The notes beneath the pieces were generated by a model, which searched no databases, was not told where the DNA came from, and was given only the letters and a program-made list of their open reading frames with translations. A stretch of 5,874 nt of DNA from contig JAGCSS010000033.1 in NCBI GenBank assembly GCA_017964055.1, forward strand, positions 1 to 5,874. The letters are read 5' to 3'. Made by a program: the position numbers and the translations under genes. This DNA comes from Lachnospiraceae bacterium. GTDB lineage: Bacteria > Bacillota > Clostridia > Lachnospirales > Lachnospiraceae. Position 1 is the first letter of the stretch. Each line of letters opens with the position of its first letter. Below are positions 1-5,874 of this stretch, piece by piece.

Positions 1-1566
1 CGGATAACCGTCGATCTGTTCGCGTCGGAAACAGCGCAGGCGCTGGCGGAACTCTATGCGAGGCTGAAAGCAGTACTGCCTGACGAATTAAGGGACAGGA
101 TGAGCACCGAGATCATGCGGCGAGTGATAGGACCGTTTGCTGCGAAGCAGCCCTATGCATGGTGGGAACGGTCAGACATGAACTGGAACGCGGTCTGCAA
201 CGGAAGTATCGGCATGGCGGCGCTCGATCTGCTCGATGATGAGCCGGAGCTGCAGGAAAAACTGGTGCGCCGCGTTCAGGAGAATCTGGGCTTTTTCCTG
301 AACGGGTTTGCGGATGACGGAGCGTGCCTCGAAGGGATCGGGTATTTTACCTACGGGTTCTATTATTACATGGGATTTATGGACCTGCTGGCCGGGAAGG
401 CTGAGAAGAACGCTGAGCTGAAAGGAATGCTTTCCGGGCTATCCCGGGGCAGTGGTTCGGTGGACAGGGATCGGGATCCGATACTGAGATCCGTCCTGCC
501 GGAAAAATGCCGCAGGATAGCGGAATTCCAACAGAAATGCTATTTTCCGTCGGGACTGTCGCTGAGTTTTTCCGACGGCTCGATGCATGAAAAATACCGT
601 ATCGGTCTGACCTGCAGGCTGGCCGGACTGTATGCGACGGTAGAGATTCCCGATATTTCCTGCGCGGCCGGATTTGATGCGGATCCCTGCTACAGGTTTT
701 TGATGGCTTCGAGGGATCTGAGTTGGAGCAGGGAATATCTGAGCGGTACGGAGAACGGTGAAAATAAAGTGAAAACGTCTGAAGAGGCCCTGCCTGTCTA
801 CGTCCTGCCTTCGGCACAGTGGGCAGTCTGCCACGGTGCGTCAGGCGGAGGCTTTGCCGTTAAAGGCGGACACAATGCGGAACCGCACAATCACAACGAT
901 ATCGGCAGTTTTATCTACGTACTCGGCGACCGGCCGCTGCTCACTGATCTGGGGGCCGGGGAGTATACCGCGCAGTATTTTAAGGACGAGACCAGATACG
1001 GATATATCGTCTGCAGTTCATTGGGGCACAACATACCTGTGATAAACGGACACGGGCAGCAGGCTGGACGGGAATTTGCGTGCGGAGAGTTTGTCTGTGA
1101 AAACCGGCAGGAAAACTGCGGTGTCCGGCTCTCATTTGCAGGAGCTTACGGTGATGACGCATTGAAAAGTCTGGTAAGAGAACTGCACTACGATCCGACG
1201 GCAGAGTGCCTGAGAGTCGAGGACCGCTTTGAGAGCGAAGGCTGCCTGATCGAAGAGAACCTGGTCACACAGGGGGATGTGCGGATAAGCGGAGACGAGA
1301 TACTGATCCGGAGCGCGGCGGTCGAAGACAGTAGCGGAACTGCAGTAAAACATCGGGAAGGACAGGAAGAACCAGAGTCTGCAAACGAAAATGACTACAC
1401 ATGTAGAATAAAATCGAAAAGCGGCTTCCCGGGCATACGTATCATCGAGGAAAGCTTCATGGATCATGCAGGCATGCCGCAGACCGTGAAGAGGATCGTC
1501 TGGAAGGCCGCGGACGAGACCCGGAAAGGACAGGTCACATGCTCATTTACCATTGAGCCCGAATAA
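1..1566 (+). CDS. Heparinase II/III family polysaccharide lyase-like protein, 5' truncated by the window
   Basis: The frame is open from base 1 and ends at TAA 1564-1566, giving 521 residues, so the ATG at 100 is an internal Met and the true start lies upstream. Residues are counted from base 1. The N-terminal half looks like the alpha/alpha-toroid of this superfamily: a WW pair at 54-55, N61-W62-N63 and an EGIGYFTYG stretch (E111, Y115, Y118). The C-terminal half carries the heparinase II/III beta-sandwich signature: GH291NAEPH296NH298ND300, then D316 in LLTDLG and H343 in SSLGHN, which resemble the catalytic and metal-binding His/Asp residues known from heparinase II. Family members cleave uronic-acid polysaccharides by beta-elimination; the substrate here cannot be told (heparin/heparan, alginate or other). 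Sixteen Cys residues suggest a cytoplasmic enzyme acting on imported oligosaccharides, but the N-terminus, and so any signal peptide, is not visible. Arg codons are mainly CGG/AGG, unlike the exporter genes downstream. Family assignment is firm, exact activity is not. Confidence 0.87.
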   Translation, partial: RITVDLFASETAQALAELYARLKAVLPDELRDRMSTEIMRRVIGPFAAKQPYAWWERSDMNWNAVCNGSIGMAALDLLDDEPELQEKLVRRVQENLGFFLNGFADDGACLEGIGYFTYGFYYYMGFMDLLAGKAEKNAELKGMLSGLSRGSGSVDRDRDPILRSVLPEKCRRIAEFQQKCYFPSGLSLSFSDGSMHEKYRIGLTCRLAGLYATVEIPDISCAAGFDADPCYRFLMASRDLSWSREYLSGTENGENKVKTSEEALPVYVLPSAQWAVCHGASGGGFAVKGGHNAEPHNHNDIGSFIYVLGDRPLLTDLGAGEYTAQYFKDETRYGYIVCSSLGHNIPVINGHGQQAGREFACGEFVCENRQENCGVRLSFAGAYGDDALKSLVRELHYDPTAECLRVEDRFESEGCLIEENLVTQGDVRISGDEILIRSAAVEDSSGTAVKHREGQEEPESANENDYTCRIKSKSGFPGIRIIEESFMDHAGMPQTVKRIVWKAADETRKGQVTCSFTIEPE

Positions 1567-1568
1567 GC

Positions 1569-1580
1569 TCCCTCGAGGGA
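1569..1580. promoter_or_regulatory. Perfect 12-bp palindrome, possible operator
   Basis: TCCCTCGAGGGA reads identically on both strands. It starts 3 bp after the lyase stop codon and ends 1 bp before the extended -10 candidate at 1582. That placement would suit a dimeric regulator binding site for the Nudix gene. As RNA it could only form a 4-bp stem with a TCGA loop and no T-run follows, so it is a poor terminator. A chance palindrome is possible. Confidence 0.25.
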
Positions 1581-1581
1581 C

Positions 1582-1590
1582 TGATATTAT
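1582..1590 (+). promoter_or_regulatory. Candidate extended -10 promoter for the Nudix gene
   Basis: TG-A-TATTAT matches the extended -10 pattern TGnTATAAT, with 5 of 6 bases in the hexamer. No good -35 box lies 16-18 bp upstream, but extended -10 promoters can work without one. Transcription would start near 1597 and leave a leader of about 84 nt before the ATG at 1681. TATATA at 1635-1640 is a weaker alternative without a clear -35. No strong terminator separates the lyase gene from the Nudix gene, so read-through is also possible. Confidence 0.3.
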
Positions 1591-1657
1591 TCTGTGAATC
1601 CTTAAAACGGCAGCTTAAAAGGTACCCGGGCAGGTATATATCACCGTGAAAACAGCG

Positions 1658-1663
1658 AAAGGA
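1658..1663 (+). promoter_or_regulatory. Distant Shine-Dalgarno-like AAAGGA before the Nudix gene
   Basis: AAAGGA is the only purine-rich ribosome-binding-like site before the ATG at 1681, but it lies 17 nt away instead of the usual 5-9. No ATG, GTG or TTG lies in frame between this site and 1681. The protein family starts at 1681, so the start is kept and the site is marked as unusual. Confidence 0.3.
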
Positions 1664-1680
1664 CAGATCGATCAAAAACT

Positions 1681-2226
1681 ATGGAACTCAAAGAAACCAC
1701 GATCAAACGCAATGACATATATAACGGCAGGATACTCAAGGTCCATGTCGACGACGCCGAAACGGCGGACGGCAAGCCCTGCACCCGCGAGGTCGTCGAC
1801 CATCCGGGCGGGGTCTGCGTCGCGGCGCTCACGGACAACGATGAGCTGCTGTTTGTGAGACAGTACAGATATCCCTATCACGAGGTCTGCTTAGAGCTTC
1901 CCGCAGGCAAGCTGGAGCCCGGAGAGGACCCGTTCGCAGCGGTACAGCGCGAACTGCGCGAGGAGACAGGATGCATCGGAAAGGACTGGGTATTCTGCGG
2001 AAATATGTACCCTTCGCCCGGCTATACCAACGAGATCATCAGGCTCTGGATGTGCCGCGTCGATAAGGAGCTCGGCGAACTGGACCTAGATGAGGACGAG
2101 GCGATAGAGGTCGAGAAGATCCCGGTCAAAAAAGCGGCCGAAATGGTCATGAAAAATGAAATTCCCGACGGAAAATCGCAGATTCTTGTACTTAAAGCCG
2201 CGGTTTCCAATTTCATCCATCAATGA
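1681..2226 (+). CDS. nudF: Nudix hydrolase, ADP-ribose pyrophosphatase type
   Basis: This 181-residue protein has a perfect Nudix box, G-x5-E-x7-REUxEExGU, at G76 to C98 (E82, R90, E91, E94, E95, G97), which binds the catalytic Mg2+ or Mn2+ ions. A proline 16 residues after the box glycine (P113 in YPSPGYTNE) is the known marker of the ADP-ribose pyrophosphatase subfamily. The acidic DEDEAIEVE stretch around 137-145 fits the loop that supplies a further catalytic glutamate. The expected cytoplasmic reaction is ADP-ribose to AMP plus ribose 5-phosphate. The protein is full length for the family, and its N-terminus (MELKETTIKRNDIYNGRILKV) matches the usual dimer-forming strand region, supporting the start at 1681 despite a weak ribosome binding site. 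It probably has its own promoter, and nothing ties it to the neighbouring lyase or exporter. Related Nudix enzymes acting on other nucleoside diphosphate sugars cannot be excluded. Confidence 0.93.
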   Translation: MELKETTIKRNDIYNGRILKVHVDDAETADGKPCTREVVDHPGGVCVAALTDNDELLFVRQYRYPYHEVCLELPAGKLEPGEDPFAAVQRELREETGCIGKDWVFCGNMYPSPGYTNEIIRLWMCRVDKELGELDLDEDEAIEVEKIPVKKAAEMVMKNEIPDGKSQILVLKAAVSNFIHQ

Positions 2227-2240
2227 AGCAGAATAGTACA

Positions 2241-2269
2241 TTGTTACGTAAAATCGTTTTTGCTAGTAT
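2241..2269 (+). promoter_or_regulatory. Promoter candidate for the ABC exporter operon
   Basis: A -35-like TTGTTA (2241-2246, 4 of 6 consensus bases) is followed after exactly 17 bp by TAGTAT (2264-2269, 4 of 6), with an extended -10 TG at 2261-2262. The combination is the best sigma-A-type promoter I can see in the window. Transcription would start near 2276 and give a leader of about 64 nt. It starts only 14 bp after the Nudix stop codon, which suggests the exporter genes form a separate transcription unit. Confidence 0.5.
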
Positions 2270-2308
2270 GGGACACGTAGCACAGGCAGTATATTAGCAG
2301 GATGAGTA

Positions 2309-2329
2309 TCCGCGGTTTTGTCCCGCGGA
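2309..2329 (+). promoter_or_regulatory. Hairpin directly upstream of the exporter ribosome binding site
   Basis: TCCGCGG (2309-2315) pairs with CCGCGGA (2323-2329) around the 7-nt loop TTTTGTC, giving a very GC-rich 7-bp stem. It ends one base before the GGAG at 2331. No T-run follows, so it is not an intrinsic terminator. It lies inside the predicted leader of the exporter mRNA, so it could affect ribosome access or mRNA stability. Each stem arm is almost a palindrome itself (CCGCGG), so it could also act at the DNA level as a direct or inverted repeat. Confidence 0.45.
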
Positions 2330-2330
2330 C

Positions 2331-2334
2331 GGAG
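2331..2334 (+). promoter_or_regulatory. Ribosome binding site of the first ABC gene
   Basis: GGAG lies 5 nt before the ATG at 2340 and settles this start. An out-of-frame ATG at 2336 overlaps the spacer and is too close to the site to be used well. Confidence 0.6.
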
Positions 2335-2339
2335 AATGT

Positions 2340-4187
2340 ATGGAAAGCAATGAAAAGAAATTCCCAAAATCACGCGTGGCGTGGCTTTGGGAGAACATGA
2401 AAGGCAGACGGGGACTGTATGTGATCGCGATGCTCGGCACCGTGGTCTATAACACATTGCAGCTCGTTGTGCCTTATTTTTCGGGAAAGATCGTTGACCT
2501 GTTCAACGAGATCCACGACACGGGCGATACGGTCGCTGCACACAGCAGCGAGTTCTATCGCCTGATAATCATCATGATCGCGCTGACGCTGTTCCGCGTA
2601 ACGGTGGTCTATCTGGACTGTATGGCGTATGAGTCGGTTTCGCAGTACGCGCTGTTCAGGATCAGGAATTTCCTTTATAACAAGATACAGCGTCAGGACA
2701 TGAAATTCTATTCGACCTACCGCACGGGCGACCTGATGACGCGAGTGACGGGCGACCTGGATGCCGTAAGGCACAATATCGCATGGGTAGTGCGCTCGAT
2801 CATTGAATCCGTAACGCTTTTCACGGCGGCTGCGGTATATTTTGTGATCATGGACTGGAAGCTGGCGCTCTCGATCCTGATCGTTTCACCCCTGATATTC
2901 TTCATCGTTTTCAGATTCAAGAAGACGGTTACGCCCAAGCACAGGGCACTCAGAGAAAAGCTCGCGGGCATGAACACCTACGCGCAGGAGAACATCTCCG
3001 GAAACCGCGTGGTAAAGGCATTTGCGCGCGAAGACTACGAGATCGCGAAGTTTGACACCGCGAACACCGATTTCAGGGACACCAGCATTGATACGCATTA
3101 CACCTGGCTGCACTATTTCCCTTACGTGGAAGCCGTGGCCGATGTACTTCCCCTGATACTGCTGCTCATAGGCGGTCTGTTCATCATCAACGGGCAGATC
3201 ACAATGGGTGAATATGTATCGTTCTCGGGACTTATCTGGGCCATCTGCAACCCTATGCGCCAGATGGGCAATATCATGAACGAGTTCCAGCGTTTCTCGG
3301 CGGCATCGACCAAGGTCATGGAGATCTACTACTCCGAGGCCGAAATCGTGGACGCTCCCGATGCGATCTCTCATCCCGGACGTTTCAAGGGTGAGGTCGT
3401 ATTCAACCACGTAAGCTTCAAATACGAGGACGGCAACCTGCCGGTACTTAAGGATATATCGTTTACCGCGCATCCCGGCGAGACCGTGGCGATCATCGGT
3501 GAGACCGGCTGCGGCAAGACCTCGCTGATCCAGATGATCCCCCGCTTCTACGAGCCCAATTCGGGCACGATCACGGTGGACGGCGTAAACGTCAACCGCT
3601 ACAAGCTCGAGGATCTGCGCAAAAATATCGGACTCGCGACGCAGGATGTTCTGCTCTATTCGGACACCATTGAGGGAAATATCGCGTACGGCGTATCGCA
3701 TCTGACCGCGAATGAAGTTGTCAAATTCGCGAGGGCTTCGGCGGCCGAGGAGTTCATCCTTAAGATGCCCGAAGGCTATGACACCATTGTCGGCGAGCGC
3801 GGCGTCGGACTTTCCGGCGGACAGAAACAGCGTATCTCTCTGGCACGCGCGCTGGCCATCGAGCCTTCGATCCTGATACTCGACGATACCACATCGGCGG
3901 TTGATATGGAGACCGAGAAGCATATCCAACACAGTCTGCGCGACCTCGATTTCGACTGCACGAAGATCATCATCGCGCAGCGTATCTCCACCACGAAATT
4001 TGCCGACAACATTCTGGTATTGAAGGACGGCAGCATCATCGAGGAGGGCAATCACGAGGAGCTCGTGAAGAAGGGCGGCTATTACAGCGAGTTGGTTAAG
4101 CTGCAGGTCGGCGATATTGCCGAGGCGACTGAGATCCTTTCCGAGAAGAGCGCAAAGACACAGGAAGGAGGTGTCGTAAATGGCTGA
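2340..4187 (+). CDS. ABC exporter half-transporter, degenerate-site subunit of a heterodimer
   Basis: This 615-residue protein has the layout of an MsbA/MdlB-type exporter: six membrane segments (about 26-48, 74-94, 149-170, 172-193, 264-284, 288-304), then a nucleotide-binding domain from about 352. The motifs are Walker A G387ETGCGKTS395 (K393), Q-loop Q435, signature LSGGQ 491-495, Walker B ILILD515 and D-loop SAVD 519-522. Two residues are odd: the catalytic Glu after Walker B is Asp (D516) and the switch-loop His is Gln (Q547 in IIAQRIS). Both changes are typical of the subunit that forms the non-hydrolysing ATP site in heterodimeric exporters such as TM287/288. It sits in the cell membrane and should pair with the product of the next gene, whose ATG overlaps its last codons. 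The cargo (drug, lipid or peptide) cannot be read from sequence. No peptidase or other extra domain is present, so there is no sign of a bacteriocin exporter. Length is normal for the family. Confidence 0.95.
   Translation: MESNEKKFPKSRVAWLWENMKGRRGLYVIAMLGTVVYNTLQLVVPYFSGKIVDLFNEIHDTGDTVAAHSSEFYRLIIIMIALTLFRVTVVYLDCMAYESVSQYALFRIRNFLYNKIQRQDMKFYSTYRTGDLMTRVTGDLDAVRHNIAWVVRSIIESVTLFTAAAVYFVIMDWKLALSILIVSPLIFFIVFRFKKTVTPKHRALREKLAGMNTYAQENISGNRVVKAFAREDYEIAKFDTANTDFRDTSIDTHYTWLHYFPYVEAVADVLPLILLLIGGLFIINGQITMGEYVSFSGLIWAICNPMRQMGNIMNEFQRFSAASTKVMEIYYSEAEIVDAPDAISHPGRFKGEVVFNHVSFKYEDGNLPVLKDISFTAHPGETVAIIGETGCGKTSLIQMIPRFYEPNSGTITVDGVNVNRYKLEDLRKNIGLATQDVLLYSDTIEGNIAYGVSHLTANEVVKFARASAAEEFILKMPEGYDTIVGERGVGLSGGQKQRISLARALAIEPSILILDDTTSAVDMETEKHIQHSLRDLDFDCTKIIIAQRISTTKFADNILVLKDGSIIEEGNHEELVKKGGYYSELVKLQVGDIAEATEILSEKSAKTQEGGVVNG
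4165..4171 (+). promoter_or_regulatory. Very strong Shine-Dalgarno site of the second ABC gene, inside the first
   Basis: AAGGAGG (extending to AAGGAGGTG at 4165-4173) is fully complementary to the usual 3' end of bacterial 16S rRNA and lies 8 nt before the ATG at 4180. It is embedded in the last codons of the first ABC gene, where it encodes part of the EGGV tail. It fixes the start of the second gene. Confidence 0.85.
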
Positions 4188-5874
4188 GAGAAATACATAC
4201 CGCAAGGATGAACAGCTGGACGAGCCGTTTAATATAAGACACCTGCTCCTGGCATCCTCATATATCAAAAAATACATCAAAAAGATGGGACTGGCGATCC
4301 TCTTCAGCGGCATCGCGGGCGTAATGGTGCTCTTTGCGCCGATGCTCGTGCAGAAAGCGCTGGACGAAGCCATCCCGCAGAAAAATGTGCGTTATCTGAT
4401 CGTACTGGTTATCCTCACCGCAGTCGCGTATGTGCTCAGCATCATATTCGCGCTGCTGAGGTCCCGCATTATGGTCAAGGTCTCGCAGTACATCATTTAC
4501 GACATCCGTAAGGACCTGTTCGCGCATCTGCAGAAGCTCAGCTTCAAGTACTACGACGACCGTCCGCACGGCAAGATCCTGATCCGTGTCGTTAACTACG
4601 TCAACTCGGTTTCGGATATGCTCTCGAACGGACTGATCAACGTCATACTGGAGATGCTGAACCTGATCTTCATCGTCATCTTCATGCTGATCACCGACGT
4701 GCAGATGTCACTCGTTGTACTTTGCGGTGTGCCCGTGCTTGCAGTGTTCATGCTGGTAATGAAGAACAAGCAGCGTAAGGCATGGCGCATGGTTTCGAAC
4801 AAGAACTCGAACCTGAACGCGTATCTGCAGGAAAATATCGTCGGCGCGCGCATCACACAGATATTTGCGCGTGAGAACGAAAACGCAGAGATTTTCTCGG
4901 GCCTCGCGGGCGACTGCCGCAAGACCTGGATGAAAGCGGTCAGCTACAACAACGCGATCTGGCCCGGTATCGATACGATCTCGGTATTCATCAGAGCCGC
5001 GATCTACATTTTCGGTATGGTAGTATTCGCCTCGGGCGGCAAGACCGTCGGCGTGATCATCGCGATCTCGAGCTATGCGGCGCGTTTCTGGCAGCCGATC
5101 ATGAACCTCGGAAATATATTCAACAACGTTGTAAACAACATGGCGTATCTCGAGAGGATCTTCGAGACCATGAACGAAAAGGTCGAGGTCGATGACGCTC
5201 CCGACGCTGTGGAAATGCCTCCGATCAAGGGCAAAGTAGAGTTTGAGAATGTAAGCTTCTCGTATGACGAGAGCAAAGAAGTTCTGCACAATGTATCGTT
5301 TACCGTCGAGCCCGGCATGAGCGTGGCGCTCGTAGGACCTACAGGCGCCGGAAAGAGTACCGTGGTCAACCTGATCTCGCGTTTCTATAACGTCGAGAAG
5401 GGCAGAGTACTGATCGACGGACAGGACATCTCGAAGGTAACGCTTCACTCGCTCCGCTCGCAGATGGGCATCATGATGCAGGACAGCTTCATTTTCTCGG
5501 GCACGATCAAGGACAACATCCTTTACGGCAAGCTCGACGCGACCGATGAGGAGATCGAACGGGCCAGTGAAAAGGTCTGCGCGGACGCGTTCATCAAGCG
5601 CATGCCGGACGGCTACGACACCGAAGTCAAGGAGCGCGGCTCGCTGCTCAGCCAGGGTCAGAAGCAGCTGATCTCATTCGCGAGAACACTGCTCTCATAT
5701 GCTTCGATACTCATCGTCGACGAGGCAACCTCGAGTATCGACGTACAGACGGAAAAAGCACTCCAGCAGGGCCTCAACACGATGCTGCAGGGCCGCACGT
5801 CATTTATCATCGCGCACCGTCTTTCGACGATCCGCAACTGCGACCTGATCATGTACATCGACGAAGGCGGCATC
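4180..5874 (+). CDS. ABC exporter half-transporter, catalytic subunit of a heterodimer, 3' truncated by the window
   Basis: The reading frame stays open from the ATG at 4180 to the window end, giving 565 residues without a stop; by family length about 25-60 residues are missing. Six membrane segments are visible (about 36-58, 72-93, 152-171, 176-194, 265-284, 290-306), followed by the ATPase domain from about 350. The motifs are Walker A G386PTGAGKST394 (K392), Q-loop Q434, Walker B ILIVD514 with catalytic E515, D-loop SSID 518-521 and switch His H546 in IIAHRLS. The signature is LSQGQ (490-494) in place of LSGGQ. The intact Glu and His mark this as the hydrolysing subunit. Its altered signature would face the degenerate site of the first ABC protein, and that partner's LSGGQ would complete the active site. 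The start overlaps the first gene by 8 bp behind a near-ideal Shine-Dalgarno site, which points to coupled translation and balanced subunit amounts. The transported substrate is unknown. Confidence 0.95.
   Translation, partial: MAERNTYRKDEQLDEPFNIRHLLLASSYIKKYIKKMGLAILFSGIAGVMVLFAPMLVQKALDEAIPQKNVRYLIVLVILTAVAYVLSIIFALLRSRIMVKVSQYIIYDIRKDLFAHLQKLSFKYYDDRPHGKILIRVVNYVNSVSDMLSNGLINVILEMLNLIFIVIFMLITDVQMSLVVLCGVPVLAVFMLVMKNKQRKAWRMVSNKNSNLNAYLQENIVGARITQIFARENENAEIFSGLAGDCRKTWMKAVSYNNAIWPGIDTISVFIRAAIYIFGMVVFASGGKTVGVIIAISSYAARFWQPIMNLGNIFNNVVNNMAYLERIFETMNEKVEVDDAPDAVEMPPIKGKVEFENVSFSYDESKEVLHNVSFTVEPGMSVALVGPTGAGKSTVVNLISRFYNVEKGRVLIDGQDISKVTLHSLRSQMGIMMQDSFIFSGTIKDNILYGKLDATDEEIERASEKVCADAFIKRMPDGYDTEVKERGSLLSQGQKQLISFARTLLSYASILIVDEATSSIDVQTEKALQQGLNTMLQGRTSFIIAHRLSTIRNCDLIMYIDEGGI

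Noticed and set aside
377..834. Overlapping - strand frames within the lyase gene
   Set aside because: They lie entirely inside a conserved domain-coding gene and their products look like frame shadows.
1569..1590. The 12-bp palindrome as an intrinsic terminator of the lyase gene
   Set aside because: The RNA stem would be only 4 bp and the following bases are not a T-run.
1621..1630. GGTACCCGGG, identical to part of a common cloning polylinker
   Set aside because: Only ten bases match and the flanks do not continue into polylinker sequence, so vector contamination is not supported.
1646..1858. A GTG-started 70-codon + strand frame overlapping the Nudix start
   Set aside because: It is out of frame with the Nudix gene, has no family resemblance, and its own ribosome binding site is lacking because AAAGGA lies downstream of its GTG.
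2212..2227. TTCAT/ATGAA inverted repeat across the Nudix stop codon as a terminator
   Set aside because: The stem is only 5 bp and AT-rich, and there is no T-run after it.
2886..4373. A 495-codon open frame on the - strand opposite the first ABC gene
   Set aside because: It is antisense to a gene with all ABC exporter motifs, its product resembles no family I recognise, and its openness follows from the codon bias of the + strand gene. It also runs across the junction into the second ABC gene.
4708..5448. A 246-codon open frame on the - strand opposite the second ABC gene
   Set aside because: Same reason: a shadow of a well-supported + strand gene, with a low-complexity, Arg/His/Asp-rich product and no ribosome binding site that I could support.
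2340..5874. A bacteriocin or lantibiotic export locus
   Set aside because: Neither ABC protein has an N-terminal peptidase domain, and no precursor peptide, modification enzyme or immunity gene is visible nearby.

Overview
The window looks like a stretch of a moderately GC-rich Firmicutes chromosome, probably a gut-type Clostridia member (Lachnospiraceae or Oscillospiraceae). The evidence is the strong AAGGAGG-type Shine-Dalgarno site, the closely packed co-directional genes, and protein sequences that read like clostridial family members. This placement is by general resemblance only; no 16S or other marker is present.

All four genes lie on the + strand. Positions 1-1566 hold the 3' part of a heparinase II/III-like polysaccharide lyase gene whose start lies before the window. 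A 114-bp gap follows, holding a perfect 12-bp palindrome and an extended -10 promoter candidate. Positions 1681-2226 encode a complete Nudix hydrolase of the ADP-ribose pyrophosphatase (NudF) type. A 113-bp gap follows with the best promoter candidate in the window (TTGTTA, 17-bp spacer, TG-C-TAGTAT) and a 7-bp-stem hairpin directly in front of the next ribosome binding site. Positions 2340-4187 and 4180-5874 (the second running off the window) encode two different ABC exporter half-transporters that overlap by 8 bp.

The two ABC genes clearly belong together. The first has a degenerate ATP site (Asp for the catalytic Glu, Gln for the switch His) but a canonical LSGGQ signature. The second has the canonical Glu and His but a non-canonical LSQGQ signature. 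In the head-to-tail dimer this gives one consensus and one degenerate ATP site, the hallmark of heterodimeric exporters such as TM287/288, BmrCD and LmrCD. The Nudix enzyme is probably a housekeeping nucleotide-sugar recycler, and the lyase probably takes part in polysaccharide or oligosaccharide use. No functional link between these two genes and the exporter can be seen.

I see no rRNA, tRNA, CRISPR array, insertion sequence or phage gene, and no gene-free stretch longer than 300 bp. I found nothing that amounts to a wholly new system. The most interesting points are the asymmetric ATP sites, the untranslated leader of the exporter operon, and the clear difference in arginine codon use between the lyase gene and the exporter genes.
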